The notes below the pieces were generated by a model that was given only the letters and a program-made list of their open reading frames with translations, searched no databases and was not told the origin of the DNA. From positions 1 through 5,472 of the forward strand of contig DOYA01000184.1 in the NCBI GenBank assembly GCA_003518755.1: a DNA stretch of 5,472 bases. The letters run 5' to 3'. A program made the position numbers and the translations under genes. Positions 1 through 5,457 of the stretch are shown here, piece after piece. The DNA is from Clostridiales bacterium (GTDB lineage: Bacteria > Bacillota > Clostridia > TANB77 > CAG-508). Each line of letters begins with the position of its first letter. Position 1 is the first letter of the stretch.

Positions 1-3
1 CAT
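1..3 (-). other. possible start codon of the next minus-strand gene
   Basis: The first three plus-strand bases are CAT, which is ATG on the minus strand. It lies one base beyond the TAA stop of the YihX-like phosphatase. A GGAG sits about 12 bases upstream, inside the end of that gene, which is a long but tolerable spacing. The close-packed arrangement matches the rest of the cluster. Nothing of the protein is visible, so this is only a hint that the gene series continues past the window. Confidence 0.25.
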
Positions 4-4
4 T

Positions 5-622
5 TTATACCATTACTCCAAATTCTTTCAACATTCTTTTAATATCATTGCAATCATTTGGAATTACTCTTCTTCCTAAAATTCCTAATTTATTGGCAGT
101 TTCATAACTTCTATTTGTATCATCATCATCTATAAATAAACACTCTTCTGCCTCTAAATTATATCTTTCTAATAGTATTTTAAAAATTCTTTCATCTGGT
201 TTCTTTATATGTTCTTGAGCGGAAATAATAATACCATTGCATAATTTAAAAAAATCGATGCTTTTAAAATAATTATAAGTTGCATTTGCCATATTAGACA
301 AAACATAAATATTATATCCTTTATCTTTTAATTTTTTTGCAATTGCTACTATATTTTCGTTTATGTCTTGTGCTTTATACCAATTATGCCAAAATTCTTC
401 TGTTAAATCTTTATATTTGTTATTATGTCTTTCATTTATTATTCTAATAGCCTCGTTATTGTCTATTTCGCCTAAATCAATTCTTTTCCATTCTGGTGCT
501 TTAAAGTTATTTTCCATTAAGTATTCTTTTTCATCATCTGTTTTAGCAAATCTCTCTATTATAGCTTGTTGGTCATAATTTATTATTACATTTCCTAAAT
601 CAAAAATAATATTCTTAATCAT
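5..622 (-). CDS. HAD-superfamily phosphatase, subfamily IA, YihX-like
   Basis: This 205-residue protein is a complete HAD hydrolase of the YihX type (family members include E. coli alpha-D-glucose-1-phosphate phosphatase). The motifs appear in order. Motif I is FDLGNVI with nucleophile Asp8; Gly replaces the second Asp of the generic DxD, as is usual for this subfamily. Motif II is VLSN with Ser109. Motif III is KKPD with Lys141. Motif IV is FIDDDD with Asp165 and Asp166. An alpha-helical cap fills residues 15-95. It is probably a cytosolic sugar-phosphate or nucleotide phosphatase; the substrate cannot be read from sequence. The start is ATG at 622, preceded by GGAAGGA with 9 bases of spacing. 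Only 34 bases separate it from the Nudix gene, so co-transcription is likely. Length is normal and no key residue is missing. Confidence 0.9.
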   Translation of the reverse strand: MIKNIIFDLGNVIINYDQQAIIERFAKTDDEKEYLMENNFKAPEWKRIDLGEIDNNEAIRIINERHNNKYKDLTEEFWHNWYKAQDINENIVAIAKKLKDKGYNIYVLSNMANATYNYFKSIDFFKLCNGIIISAQEHIKKPDERIFKILLERYNLEAEECLFIDDDDTNRSYETANKLGILGRRVIPNDCNDIKRMLKEFGVMV

Positions 623-656
623 CTATTCTATTCCTTCCATCAAGTAATATTTTTTC

Positions 657-1178
657 CTATTCCTTTGTTATAGTTTCAAATAGTATTTTATATTCTTCAT
701 CATGTATTAAAAGCCCTTCTACCTTTTGTTCAACCATTTTTTCTAAATCTTTATAGAAAATATATTTAACTTCTGATACTTCATCGTCTTCAAAAGTATA
801 TTCTTCAATTGCTTTATTACATTTTAATAAATACACATATTGAAACTCCATATTTTTAGGATTTTTTGTACTTTTTATGGTAGCAATGTATTCAAGATCC
901 TTTTCTGTTGCTATGATACCTAATTCTTCTTTTAATTCTCTAATTGCTCCATCTATTATATCTTCTCCTGCTTTTATGTGTCCTGCTCCTGATATATCCC
1001 AACAATTAGGATGTGATTTTTTTGTCGCACTTCTTTTTTGTAATAATAATTCTTTTTTATCATTAATTATCCAAATATGTGCTGTTCTATGAAAATTGCC
1101 ATCTTCATGAGCCATAGCTTTTTCTTTTATCTCTCCAGTAGCATTATTATTTTCATCAAATATATCTATGTATTCCAT
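657..1178 (-). CDS. Nudix hydrolase, IPP-isomerase-like/YfcD-type
   Basis: This 173-residue cytosolic protein has a perfect Nudix box, G-x5-E-x7-RE-L-x-EE-L-G-I, at residues 66-88 (Gly66, Glu72, Arg80-Glu81, Glu84-Glu85). That helix binds the divalent metal used to cleave nucleoside or other diphosphates. The preceding QKRSATKKSHPNCWDISGAG stretch resembles the YfcD branch, which looks like type I isopentenyl-diphosphate isomerase. The intact Nudix box and the absence of the isomerase's catalytic Cys motif favour a hydrolase. The N-terminus (MEYIDIFDENN..TGE) is typical of this branch, where the substrate is generally unknown. The start is ATG at 1178 with AAGGTG 9 bases upstream; that site directly abuts the TAG of the hydrolase remnant, so translation may be coupled. 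Length is normal for the group. Confidence 0.92.
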   Translation of the reverse strand: MEYIDIFDENNNATGEIKEKAMAHEDGNFHRTAHIWIINDKKELLLQKRSATKKSHPNCWDISGAGHIKAGEDIIDGAIRELKEELGIIATEKDLEYIATIKSTKNPKNMEFQYVYLLKCNKAIEEYTFEDDEVSEVKYIFYKDLEKMVEQKVEGLLIHDEEYKILFETITKE

Positions 1179-1193
1179 TATTATTTACACCTT

Positions 1194-1574
1194 CTAAATA
1201 TTATTTTTTATATTTTCTTCTAATTCTTCGTATTTATCTGTATATGAATGATTTGCTCCACTAATTATCTGAATATTGCATTTTTTTATATTATTGTGTA
1301 GATATTTTTTTATTATATCTATATTTTGTGTTAATACACATTCATCTTCATCCCCAAATATAATCAATACAGGAATATCAATACTATTTAATATATCACT
1401 TTTACTATCTATTCCATCTCTATACTTTATAAAGTCATTTTCTCCTCCTGGAAGAAAATCATTATAATATGTTCCAGCTGAAATTTTACCATTAGCATTA
1501 ACGGAAAAATCAATCAATTCACTCGCCTTTCCTTCACTGACTAATTTTTTTGATTCATAATTTAACCCCTCCAA
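1194..1574 (-). pseudogene. C-terminal half of an alpha/beta hydrolase (DUF1749-like), N-terminus missing
   Basis: The open frame encodes 126 residues that match only the second half of an alpha/beta-fold hydrolase. IDIPVLIIFGDEDE (66-78) carries the catalytic-acid strand with Asp77, and ISGANHSY (104-111) carries the catalytic His109. The segment KKLVSEGK..EL and the later LPGGENDF resemble the DUF1749 branch. The nucleophile elbow (GxSxG) and the first strands of the fold are absent, so the product cannot be a normal esterase. The only in-frame start is TTG at 1574, which lies inside the Shine-Dalgarno sequence and so is implausible. The well-placed ATG at 1558 is in another frame and hits TAG after five codons; one extra A in the A7 run at 1545-1551 would join it to this frame (MNQKKLVSEG). 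I read it as a decaying relic. A short expressed protein is possible if slippage or a sequencing error is involved. Confidence 0.65.
1541..1572 (-). other. strong RBS plus ATG leading into a 5-codon frame (MNQKN-stop)
   Basis: GGAGGGG (1566-1572) is followed by 7 bases and ATG (1556-1558), one of the best-formed initiation sites in the window. The reading frame is ATG AAT CAA AAA AAT TAG, so it stops at once. The A7 run (1545-1551) lies inside it. Adding one A would read straight into the hydrolase frame. This site decides the annotation of the remnant: the initiation signal is intact while the frame is broken. Confidence 0.6.
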
Positions 1575-1577
1575 TAA

Positions 1578-1655
1578 TTAGTTATTTTTTAAATAATATT
1601 CTAATATTTTTCTATCCCTTAATACAACAAATCTTGTATCATAAATCTCATCAAC
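1578..1655 (-). pseudogene. possible coding relic between the Cof phosphatase and the hydrolase remnant
   Basis: Right after the Cof phosphatase stop, and shifted one base from its frame, the sequence reads VDEIYDTRFVVLRDRKIL, then seven more residues and TAA. The mixture of charged and hydrophobic residues looks protein-like, as for the C-terminal tail of a lost gene. There is no start codon, and the frame runs back into the Cof gene to a TAG. An open stretch of this length is not rare by chance in such DNA. I do not recognise the family. Confidence 0.2.
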
Positions 1656-1656
1656 T

Positions 1657-2472
1657 TTACTCTTTATTTTCTTCCAATAATTTTTCCAAATATACAGCTA
1701 CTCCATCATCATCATTTGATAATGTTATTTCATCAGCTTTTTCTTTAACTATATCAATAGCATTATCTACAGCAACTCTATATCCAACTTGTTCAAACAT
1801 TGATAAATCATTATTATCATCTCCAATTGCTATTGTATCTTCTTTTGATATGTTTAGGATTTCTAACAACTTCTTTACTGCGTTTCCTTTGTTGGAATTT
1901 ATATTTGCAATATCACAAAATACTGTTTTATCATCTTTAAATTTATCATCCAATAGACTCTTATGTCTATTTTTAATTTCTACATTTTTAACCTTATTAA
2001 TTTTTGGAATTAAGTTTTTTATTTTATCAAAATCACTATCTGCTATCGTGCATTGAATAACAGGATTGTTATAAACAAAATCTTTTATATCCTCATCTAA
2101 TTGGATTTCTTGATCTGCATGTTTTACTTTATTTACTACTCTACCTTCACCAACATTCATAATATATCTAACATCTTCTGGATTAGCTATTTCATAAAGT
2201 TTTATAAGAGCTTCTTTATTCATTTCATTTACATATAATACTTTATTTTCTTCGTAATCATAAATCATTCCACCACTTGATGTAATAATATATTTACTTG
2301 CAAAACATTCTCTACTAATCTGTTCAGTGTATTTTCTTGGTCTACCTGAACATAAAATAACTAATATACCTTTATCAGTAACTTTTTTTAATGCATTTAT
2401 CGTTCTTGATGATAAATTTCTATCACTATCTCTTAATGTTCCATCTATATCAATAAAAATTGCTTTAATCAT
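1657..2472 (-). CDS. Cof-type HAD phosphatase (subfamily IIB)
   Basis: This is a 271-residue cytosolic HAD phosphatase of the Cof/YidA type, a group that dephosphorylates sugar phosphates, flavin mononucleotide and similar small molecules. Motif I is FIDIDGT with Asp8 (nucleophile) and Asp10. Motif II is LCSGRP with Ser42. A C2-type cap fills roughly residues 80-185. Motif III is NSNKGNAV with Lys195. Motif IV is GDDNND at 217-222, which binds Mg2+. All catalytic residues and the usual length are present. The frame extends upstream to an ATG at 2499, but AGGAGA at 2485-2490 lies inside that extension, and family members start at MIKxIFxDxDGT, so I place the start at 2472. The 12-base spacing from AGGAGA is rather long. 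The gene follows the histidine phosphatase by 80 bases with no clear terminator. The exact substrate is not predictable. Confidence 0.93.
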   Translation of the reverse strand: MIKAIFIDIDGTLRDSDRNLSSRTINALKKVTDKGILVILCSGRPRKYTEQISRECFASKYIITSSGGMIYDYEENKVLYVNEMNKEALIKLYEIANPEDVRYIMNVGEGRVVNKVKHADQEIQLDEDIKDFVYNNPVIQCTIADSDFDKIKNLIPKINKVKNVEIKNRHKSLLDDKFKDDKTVFCDIANINSNKGNAVKKLLEILNISKEDTIAIGDDNNDLSMFEQVGYRVAVDNAIDIVKEKADEITLSNDDDGVAVYLEKLLEENKE

Positions 2473-2552
2473 ATATTTCACATCTCTCCTATACAACATC
2501 AGCTTTATAATCTTATCTTACCATAAAGCACTTAATCTATATATTGATTTTT

Positions 2553-3125
2553 CTATAAATTGTTTTTTATTAAATTCATTTCTTCATCTATAATAAATAA
2601 ATCTAAATTATTAATTTTAATAGTCATATATTCAGCTAAATATTTTTTATCATTAAAACTCTCTCCATTTTCTAAATAATATTTTATCATTCTTATAGGC
2701 CCACCATGAGTTACCACTAGAATATTTTTATCATTAGATTTTATATCATTTATAAAGCTTTTTATTCTGTTGAATATTTCTTCTCTCTTTTCTGCGTTAA
2801 ATTTTTTTGGATTTTTATTAAAATCATCCCATATTTCTGGAGTTATTTTTTCTCTTGTAATTCCTTCTAGCGTACCAAAACTGAATTCTCTTAGTCTTTT
2901 ATCTGTTTCAATGTTTTTATTAAATTTTTTATTTATTATTTGAGCAGTCATATACGCTCTTTTTAAATCAGAAGAAATAATACTATCTATTTTCAAATTT
3001 GCAATTTTTTGAGCCATCAATTCTGCTAGTTTTATTCCATTTATATTTAAAGCTATATCTGTATGTCCTTGCGTTCTACGTTCTATATTCCAGTCTGTTT
3101 GTCCATGTCTTATAATATATATCAT
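2553..3125 (-). CDS. histidine phosphatase family protein (phosphoglycerate mutase-like)
   Basis: This 190-residue protein belongs to the histidine phosphatase superfamily, in the phosphoglycerate mutase/CobC-like branch. The N-terminal RHGQTDWN holds the phospho-accepting His7 with Arg6. SSDLKRAYMTA supplies the phosphate-binding Arg56. RLREFSFGTLEG holds the proton donor Glu80, and VVTHGGPIR holds the second catalytic His140. The short insertion between residues 90 and 120 and the overall length fit small broad-specificity phosphatases rather than the glycolytic mutase of about 230-250 residues. It should act in the cytosol on a phosphorylated metabolite that cannot be named here. The start is ATG at 3125 with GAAGGA 5 bases upstream. 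It lies 112 bases downstream of glyS with no recognisable terminator, so glyS transcripts may read into it, though a weak promoter of its own is conceivable. Confidence 0.92.
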   Translation of the reverse strand: MIYIIRHGQTDWNIERRTQGHTDIALNINGIKLAELMAQKIANLKIDSIISSDLKRAYMTAQIINKKFNKNIETDKRLREFSFGTLEGITREKITPEIWDDFNKNPKKFNAEKREEIFNRIKSFINDIKSNDKNILVVTHGGPIRMIKYYLENGESFNDKKYLAEYMTIKINNLDLFIIDEEMNLIKNNL

Positions 3126-3150
3126 AAAATTCCTTCTTTTATTTATAATT

Positions 3151-3156
3151 ATTATA
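3151..3156 (-). promoter_or_regulatory. possible -10 box upstream of the histidine phosphatase gene
   Basis: TATAAT occurs on the minus strand 25 bases before the phosphatase start codon, in the gap after glyS. At 17-18 bases upstream there is only TAGTTT or GTAGTT, a poor -35 box, and there is no TG extension. In DNA this AT-rich a lone TATAAT is weak evidence. It would give the downstream genes some transcription independent of the T-box. Confidence 0.25.
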
Positions 3157-3237
3157 CTACTATAATATCTTTTAAACTACGCACTTATATATTTCTTCAA
3201 TTATTTAATAATCATCTCATAAATCTATACTTAATTA

Positions 3238-4614
3238 TTATATCATATATTTTTTTAATTTTGATAGTATATAATTACTTATTTCTTCAATTTTTATTCT
3301 TTCCTGTTCCATTGTATCGCGATTTCGAATAGTGACACAGTCATCTTTTTCTGTATCATAATCAATTGTAATACAATATGGTGTTCCAATTTCATCTTGT
3401 CTTCTATATCTTTTTCCAATTGTACCTGATTCATCATATGTGCACATAAATTCTTTTGATAGATTTTTCAAAATTTCCTTTGATTTTTCACTTTGTTTTT
3501 TAGTTAGTGGTAATATTGCAATTTTATATGGAGATAAAACTGGATTCAATTTCAAGACTATTCTTGTCTCGTTATTATCAAGCATTTCTTCTGTATATGC
3601 TTCACATAATACAGCTAAAACTGTTCTATCTGGACCAATTGTTGATTCTATAATATATGGAATATATTTTTCATTTGTTTCAATATCTAAGTATTCCATA
3701 CTTTTTCCAGAATATTCTTGATGTCTTTTTAAATCATAATCTGTTCTATTATGTGTCCCATTTATTTCTCCCCAACCAAAAGGAAATTTATATTCAATAT
3801 CACATGCTTCTTTTGCGTAATGGGCTAATTTCTCATGATCGTGAAATCTTAAATTATCAACTGACAATCCCAAATCCTTGAAAAACTGTTTTGCATATTC
3901 TTTAAAATAATTATATATCTCAGAATCATTTCCTTTTTTGCAAAAAGTCTGAAATTCCATTTGTTCAAATTCTATTGTTCTAAAATTAAAATTACCGGGT
4001 GTAATTTCATTTCTAAATGCTTTTCCTATCTGACCTATACTAAATGGTAACTTGCTTCTTGTTGTTCTTTGAACATTTAAGAAATTTACATATTCTCCCT
4101 GTGCATTTTCTGGTCTTAAATATATAATACTTTTATCTTCATCAGTTGTTCCTCTGTATGTTTCAAACATCTGACTAAATTTTCTTATTTTTGTAAAATC
4201 ATGTGCTCCACAAACTGGACATTTTATATTATTTGTTTCAATATATTCTTCCATTTCTTCATAGCTTAATCCATCACCATTTATTTCACCTTTTGAAATA
4301 TCAGTTATAAAGTTGTCAGCTCTAAAACGTGTTTTACATTTTTTACAATCCATTTTTGGATCAAAAAATGATGTTACATGTCCACTTGCTTCCCATACTC
4401 TTGGATGCATTAAAATTGCTGCATCAATTTCATAACTATTTTCTCTTTCTTGGATATATCGTTTTCTCCAAGCATCTTTAATGTTATTTTTTAGCCTACA
4501 GCCTAATGGGCCAAAATCCCAAACATTTGCAATTCCTCCATAAATTTCAGAACCCTGATACATAAATCCTCGCGATTTACAAAAATTAACTATTGTTTGC
4601 ATATCTTTAACCAT
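3238..4614 (-). CDS. glyS: glycyl-tRNA synthetase, single-chain (alpha2) type
   Basis: This 458-residue class II synthetase charges tRNA-Gly with glycine in the cytosol and is essential. It is the dimeric single-chain type, not the separate GlyQ/GlyS alpha-beta tetramer. The N-terminus has FMYQGSEIYGG and NVWDFGPLG, then HPRVWEASGHV. A zinc-binding insertion carries CKKC (Cys90, Cys93) and CPVC (Cys132, Cys135). IYLRPENAQG is at 164-173. Motif 2 starts at FRNEITPGNF (200-209), motif 3 is GPDR (327-330), and the anticodon-binding domain fills about 360-458 with GTIGKRYRRQDEIGTPYC. The start is ATG at 4614 with AGGAGG 6 bases upstream. A glycine T-box leader controls it. One oddity is RTIEFEQ at 212-218, where most family members have RTREFEQ or RVREFEQ. 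Length is typical for the bacterial form. Confidence 0.98.
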   Translation of the reverse strand: MVKDMQTIVNFCKSRGFMYQGSEIYGGIANVWDFGPLGCRLKNNIKDAWRKRYIQERENSYEIDAAILMHPRVWEASGHVTSFFDPKMDCKKCKTRFRADNFITDISKGEINGDGLSYEEMEEYIETNNIKCPVCGAHDFTKIRKFSQMFETYRGTTDEDKSIIYLRPENAQGEYVNFLNVQRTTRSKLPFSIGQIGKAFRNEITPGNFNFRTIEFEQMEFQTFCKKGNDSEIYNYFKEYAKQFFKDLGLSVDNLRFHDHEKLAHYAKEACDIEYKFPFGWGEINGTHNRTDYDLKRHQEYSGKSMEYLDIETNEKYIPYIIESTIGPDRTVLAVLCEAYTEEMLDNNETRIVLKLNPVLSPYKIAILPLTKKQSEKSKEILKNLSKEFMCTYDESGTIGKRYRRQDEIGTPYCITIDYDTEKDDCVTIRNRDTMEQERIKIEEISNYILSKLKKYMI

Positions 4615-4650
4615 AGCAAAACCTCCTATAAAAATTAAATTTTGTTATAT

Positions 4651-4703
4651 ATTAAAAGAGCTTTCGTCCTTCTAACTATATAACAATAGTTAGGGACGAA
4701 AGC
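4651..4703 (-). terminator. intrinsic terminator of the glyS T-box
   Basis: GCTTTCGTCC (4694-4703) pairs with GGACGAAAGC (4660-4669), and CTAACTA (4687-4693) with TAGTTAG (4672-4678), giving 17 bp with a two-base bulge and an 8-base loop. The tail TCTTTTAAT (4651-4659) is a moderate T-rich run. The 5' arm overlaps the antiterminator partner strand, so it is conditional: charged tRNA-Gly favours it. Confidence 0.93.
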
Positions 4704-4729
4704 CATATGCTCACGCGATTCCACCCTAA
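4690..4729 (-). promoter_or_regulatory. T-box core and antiterminator
   Basis: The core AGGGTGGAATCGCG (4714-4727) is followed by a segment that folds back on it. TTAGGG (4724-4729) pairs with CCCTAA (4690-4695), leaving the tRNA-binding bulge TGGAATC. A second helix brings CG-T-GAGC against GCTT-T-CG around the loop ATATG. The CCCTAA strand is also the 5' arm of the terminator, so the two folds exclude each other. The core has AATC where the consensus has NACC. Confidence 0.9.
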
Positions 4730-4731
4730 TT

Positions 4732-4752
4732 GGTAATACTTTTTGTATTACC
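4732..4752 (-). ncRNA. T-box Stem III hairpin
   Basis: Perfect 8-bp inverted repeat GGTAATAC/GTATTACC around a five-base A-rich loop (T5 on the plus strand). It lies directly before the T-box core, the standard position of Stem III. A much shorter TTAAT/ATTAA hairpin (4757-4770) lies between it and Stem I. Confidence 0.85.
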
Positions 4753-4775
4753 CACCTTAATTTTTATTAAATTAT

Positions 4776-4865
4776 GCTCCGAAGTGCCACCATATACTTC
4801 AATTACAAATTTCCACCAATCATTTGCTCTCTATAAATATCCATATATTTTTTCTTCATCAATGC
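4776..4865 (-). ncRNA. T-box Stem I with GGC specifier codon
   Basis: The lower helix pairs GAAG (4854-4857) with CTTC (4781-4784). A K-turn-like purine-rich internal loop follows, and GC (4864-4865) faces GC (4776-4777). AGAGAG is at 4827-4832. The distal hairpin pairs CAAAT (4822-4826) with ATTTG (4806-4810) around a loop containing GGTGGAA (4811-4817), as in the classic AGAGAG-stem-GGTG layout. The specifier is GGC at 4786-4788, followed by the usual A, and would pair with the GCC anticodon of tRNA-Gly. Confidence 0.82.
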
Positions 4866-4871
4866 TAATTT

Positions 4872-4900
4872 AGTATACTATCTTTTTTAGTTGTTGTCAA
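4872..4900 (-). promoter_or_regulatory. sigma-A promoter of the glyS T-box transcript
   Basis: TTGACA (4895-4900) and TATACT (4872-4877) on the minus strand are exactly 17 bases apart: a consensus -35 and a -10 with one mismatch. The predicted start, about seven bases further, falls at the base of Stem I, which fits a leader beginning there. It diverges from the membrane-protein promoter, with 29 bp between the two -35 boxes. Confidence 0.9.
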
Positions 4901-4929
4901 TCCTAGTACTTTATCAATAGTGTAAAAAC

Positions 4930-4951
4930 TTGACATTATATATATTGTCAA
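4930..4951 (+). repeat. 22-bp near-palindrome over the -35 box and spacer (candidate operator)
   Basis: TTGACA (4930-4935) and TGTCAA (4946-4951) form inverted arms around an almost symmetrical AT core (TATATATA in the centre). Only one symmetric base pair of the 22 bp fails. Its position over the -35 box and spacer is where a dimeric repressor would block RNA polymerase. Part of the symmetry is inherent in an AT-rich spacer, so the evidence rests on the second TGTCAA arm. No regulator gene is visible in the window. Confidence 0.5.
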
Positions 4952-4958
4952 ATATAAT
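4930..4958 (+). promoter_or_regulatory. perfect-consensus sigma-A promoter of the membrane-protein gene
   Basis: TTGACA (4930-4935), a 17-bp spacer and TATAAT (4953-4958) match the sigma-A consensus at every position. Transcription should begin near 4965, giving a leader of about 19 bases before the ATG at 4984. This also rules out the in-frame TTG at 4930 as a start codon, since it is the -35 box itself. Confidence 0.9.
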
Positions 4959-4983
4959 ACTATTTAATAGAGAGGGAATAATT

Positions 4984-5457
4984 ATGTGGAAAATTTTCAA
5001 AAATATTTGTATTGAGTTAGTCTGTTCTATATTGTTAATTGTTTTAGCTTATTATTCATTTATGCTATGTTTAGATCTATATGATAGTTCTGCCACAACA
5101 ACATCATATAGCGGAATAATATCTGCAAATGGATATATAGCCAATCCAATCTTGGCTATCTTATCAATGACATTACTTTTAATAAGTAGAGTCATTATAT
5201 GTATTGTTTTTAGAATAATAACTAATTTCTTCAAAATAAATAAAAAGTTAAATGCAATAATATTAGAAATATTAAACTTTTTATTTGGAGTGTATATATT
5301 TTTATTATTTTTCTGGAATAACTATGAGTTTTCTAATGTAATATTGAGTTTTGCCACAAAAGTATTATGGTTTGTAATATTTTTTCTTCCTATACTCGAA
5401 CCATTTTTATATAATAAAATTGAAAAATATTATCTTAAGTTAAAAAGTAATAAATAA
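4984..5457 (+). CDS. small multi-pass membrane protein of unknown function
   Basis: I do not recognise this 157-residue protein. It appears to be an integral membrane protein with about four hydrophobic segments, near residues 9-30, 53-78, 90-110 and 118-142. A polar Ser/Thr-rich loop (DSSATTTSYSG, 34-44) lies between the first two, and Lys-rich stretches lie at the first residues, at 84-89 and at the tail (YLKLKSNK). By the positive-inside rule the N-terminus, the 84-89 loop and the C-terminus would be cytoplasmic, with the Ser/Thr loop outside. No catalytic or binding motif is evident. The start is ATG at 4984, with GAGGG 7 bases upstream; an in-frame TTG at 4930 is the promoter -35 box. 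The gene is transcribed divergently from glyS from a very strong promoter with an operator-like palindrome. Only 15 bases follow it in the window, and no terminator is visible there. Confidence 0.8.
   Translation: MWKIFKNICIELVCSILLIVLAYYSFMLCLDLYDSSATTTSYSGIISANGYIANPILAILSMTLLLISRVIICIVFRIITNFFKINKKLNAIILEILNFLFGVYIFLLFFWNNYEFSNVILSFATKVLWFVIFFLPILEPFLYNKIEKYYLKLKSNK

Larger units (their letters stand above)
4651..4865 (-). promoter_or_regulatory. glycine T-box leader (tRNA-Gly-sensing riboswitch) of glyS
   Basis: This untranslated leader lets uncharged tRNA-Gly decide whether transcription continues into glyS. Its parts occur in canonical order on the minus strand: Stem I with AGAGAG and GGTGGAA, a specifier codon, a small hairpin, Stem III, the T-box core AGGGTGGAATCGCG, an antiterminator, and a terminator with a T-rich tail. 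Glycine specificity agrees with the GGC specifier and with the downstream gene. When uncharged tRNA binds, the TGGA bulge pairs with the tRNA 3' end (A4720 facing the discriminator U of tRNA-Gly) and stabilises the antiterminator. When the tRNA is charged, the terminator forms. The RNA 5' end is inferred from the promoter at roughly 4865. Confidence 0.95.

Noticed and set aside
657..1178. Type I isopentenyl-diphosphate isomerase (idi)
   Set aside because: The Nudix box is fully hydrolase-like and the isomerase's catalytic Cys motif is missing, so a YfcD-like Nudix hydrolase fits better.
1541..1558. MNQKN as a regulatory leader peptide
   Set aside because: It contains no run of a regulatory amino acid and no attenuator hairpin follows; a broken start of the hydrolase frame explains it better.
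1550..2056. 168-codon plus-strand open frame
   Set aside because: It lies antisense to the complete Cof phosphatase, has low-complexity Ser/Leu/Phe composition typical of the reverse of AT-rich genes, and lacks a convincing start.
2473..2499. ATG at 2499 as the start of the Cof phosphatase
   Set aside because: The AGGAGA site lies inside this extension, nothing like a ribosome binding site precedes 2499, and family members start at MIKxIFxDxDGT.
2500..2552. Possible promoter in the gap before the Cof phosphatase (TTAAGT, 17 bases, GATTAT)
   Set aside because: Only about 3 of 6 and 4 of 6 bases match consensus, which is expected by chance in such AT-rich DNA.
3190..3237. Terminator after glyS
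   Set aside because: Only short AT inverted repeats (such as ATTATT/AATAAT) are present, with no GC-containing stem followed by a T-run.
4930..4983. Upstream TTG start for the membrane protein, adding 18 residues
   Set aside because: That TTG is the -35 box of a perfect promoter, and the region up to about 4965 is not in the transcript. The ATG at 4984 has GAGGG 7 bases upstream.
5052..5234. 60-codon minus-strand frame inside the membrane-protein gene
   Set aside because: It is a shadow of the plus-strand gene, with no ribosome binding site or recognisable domain.
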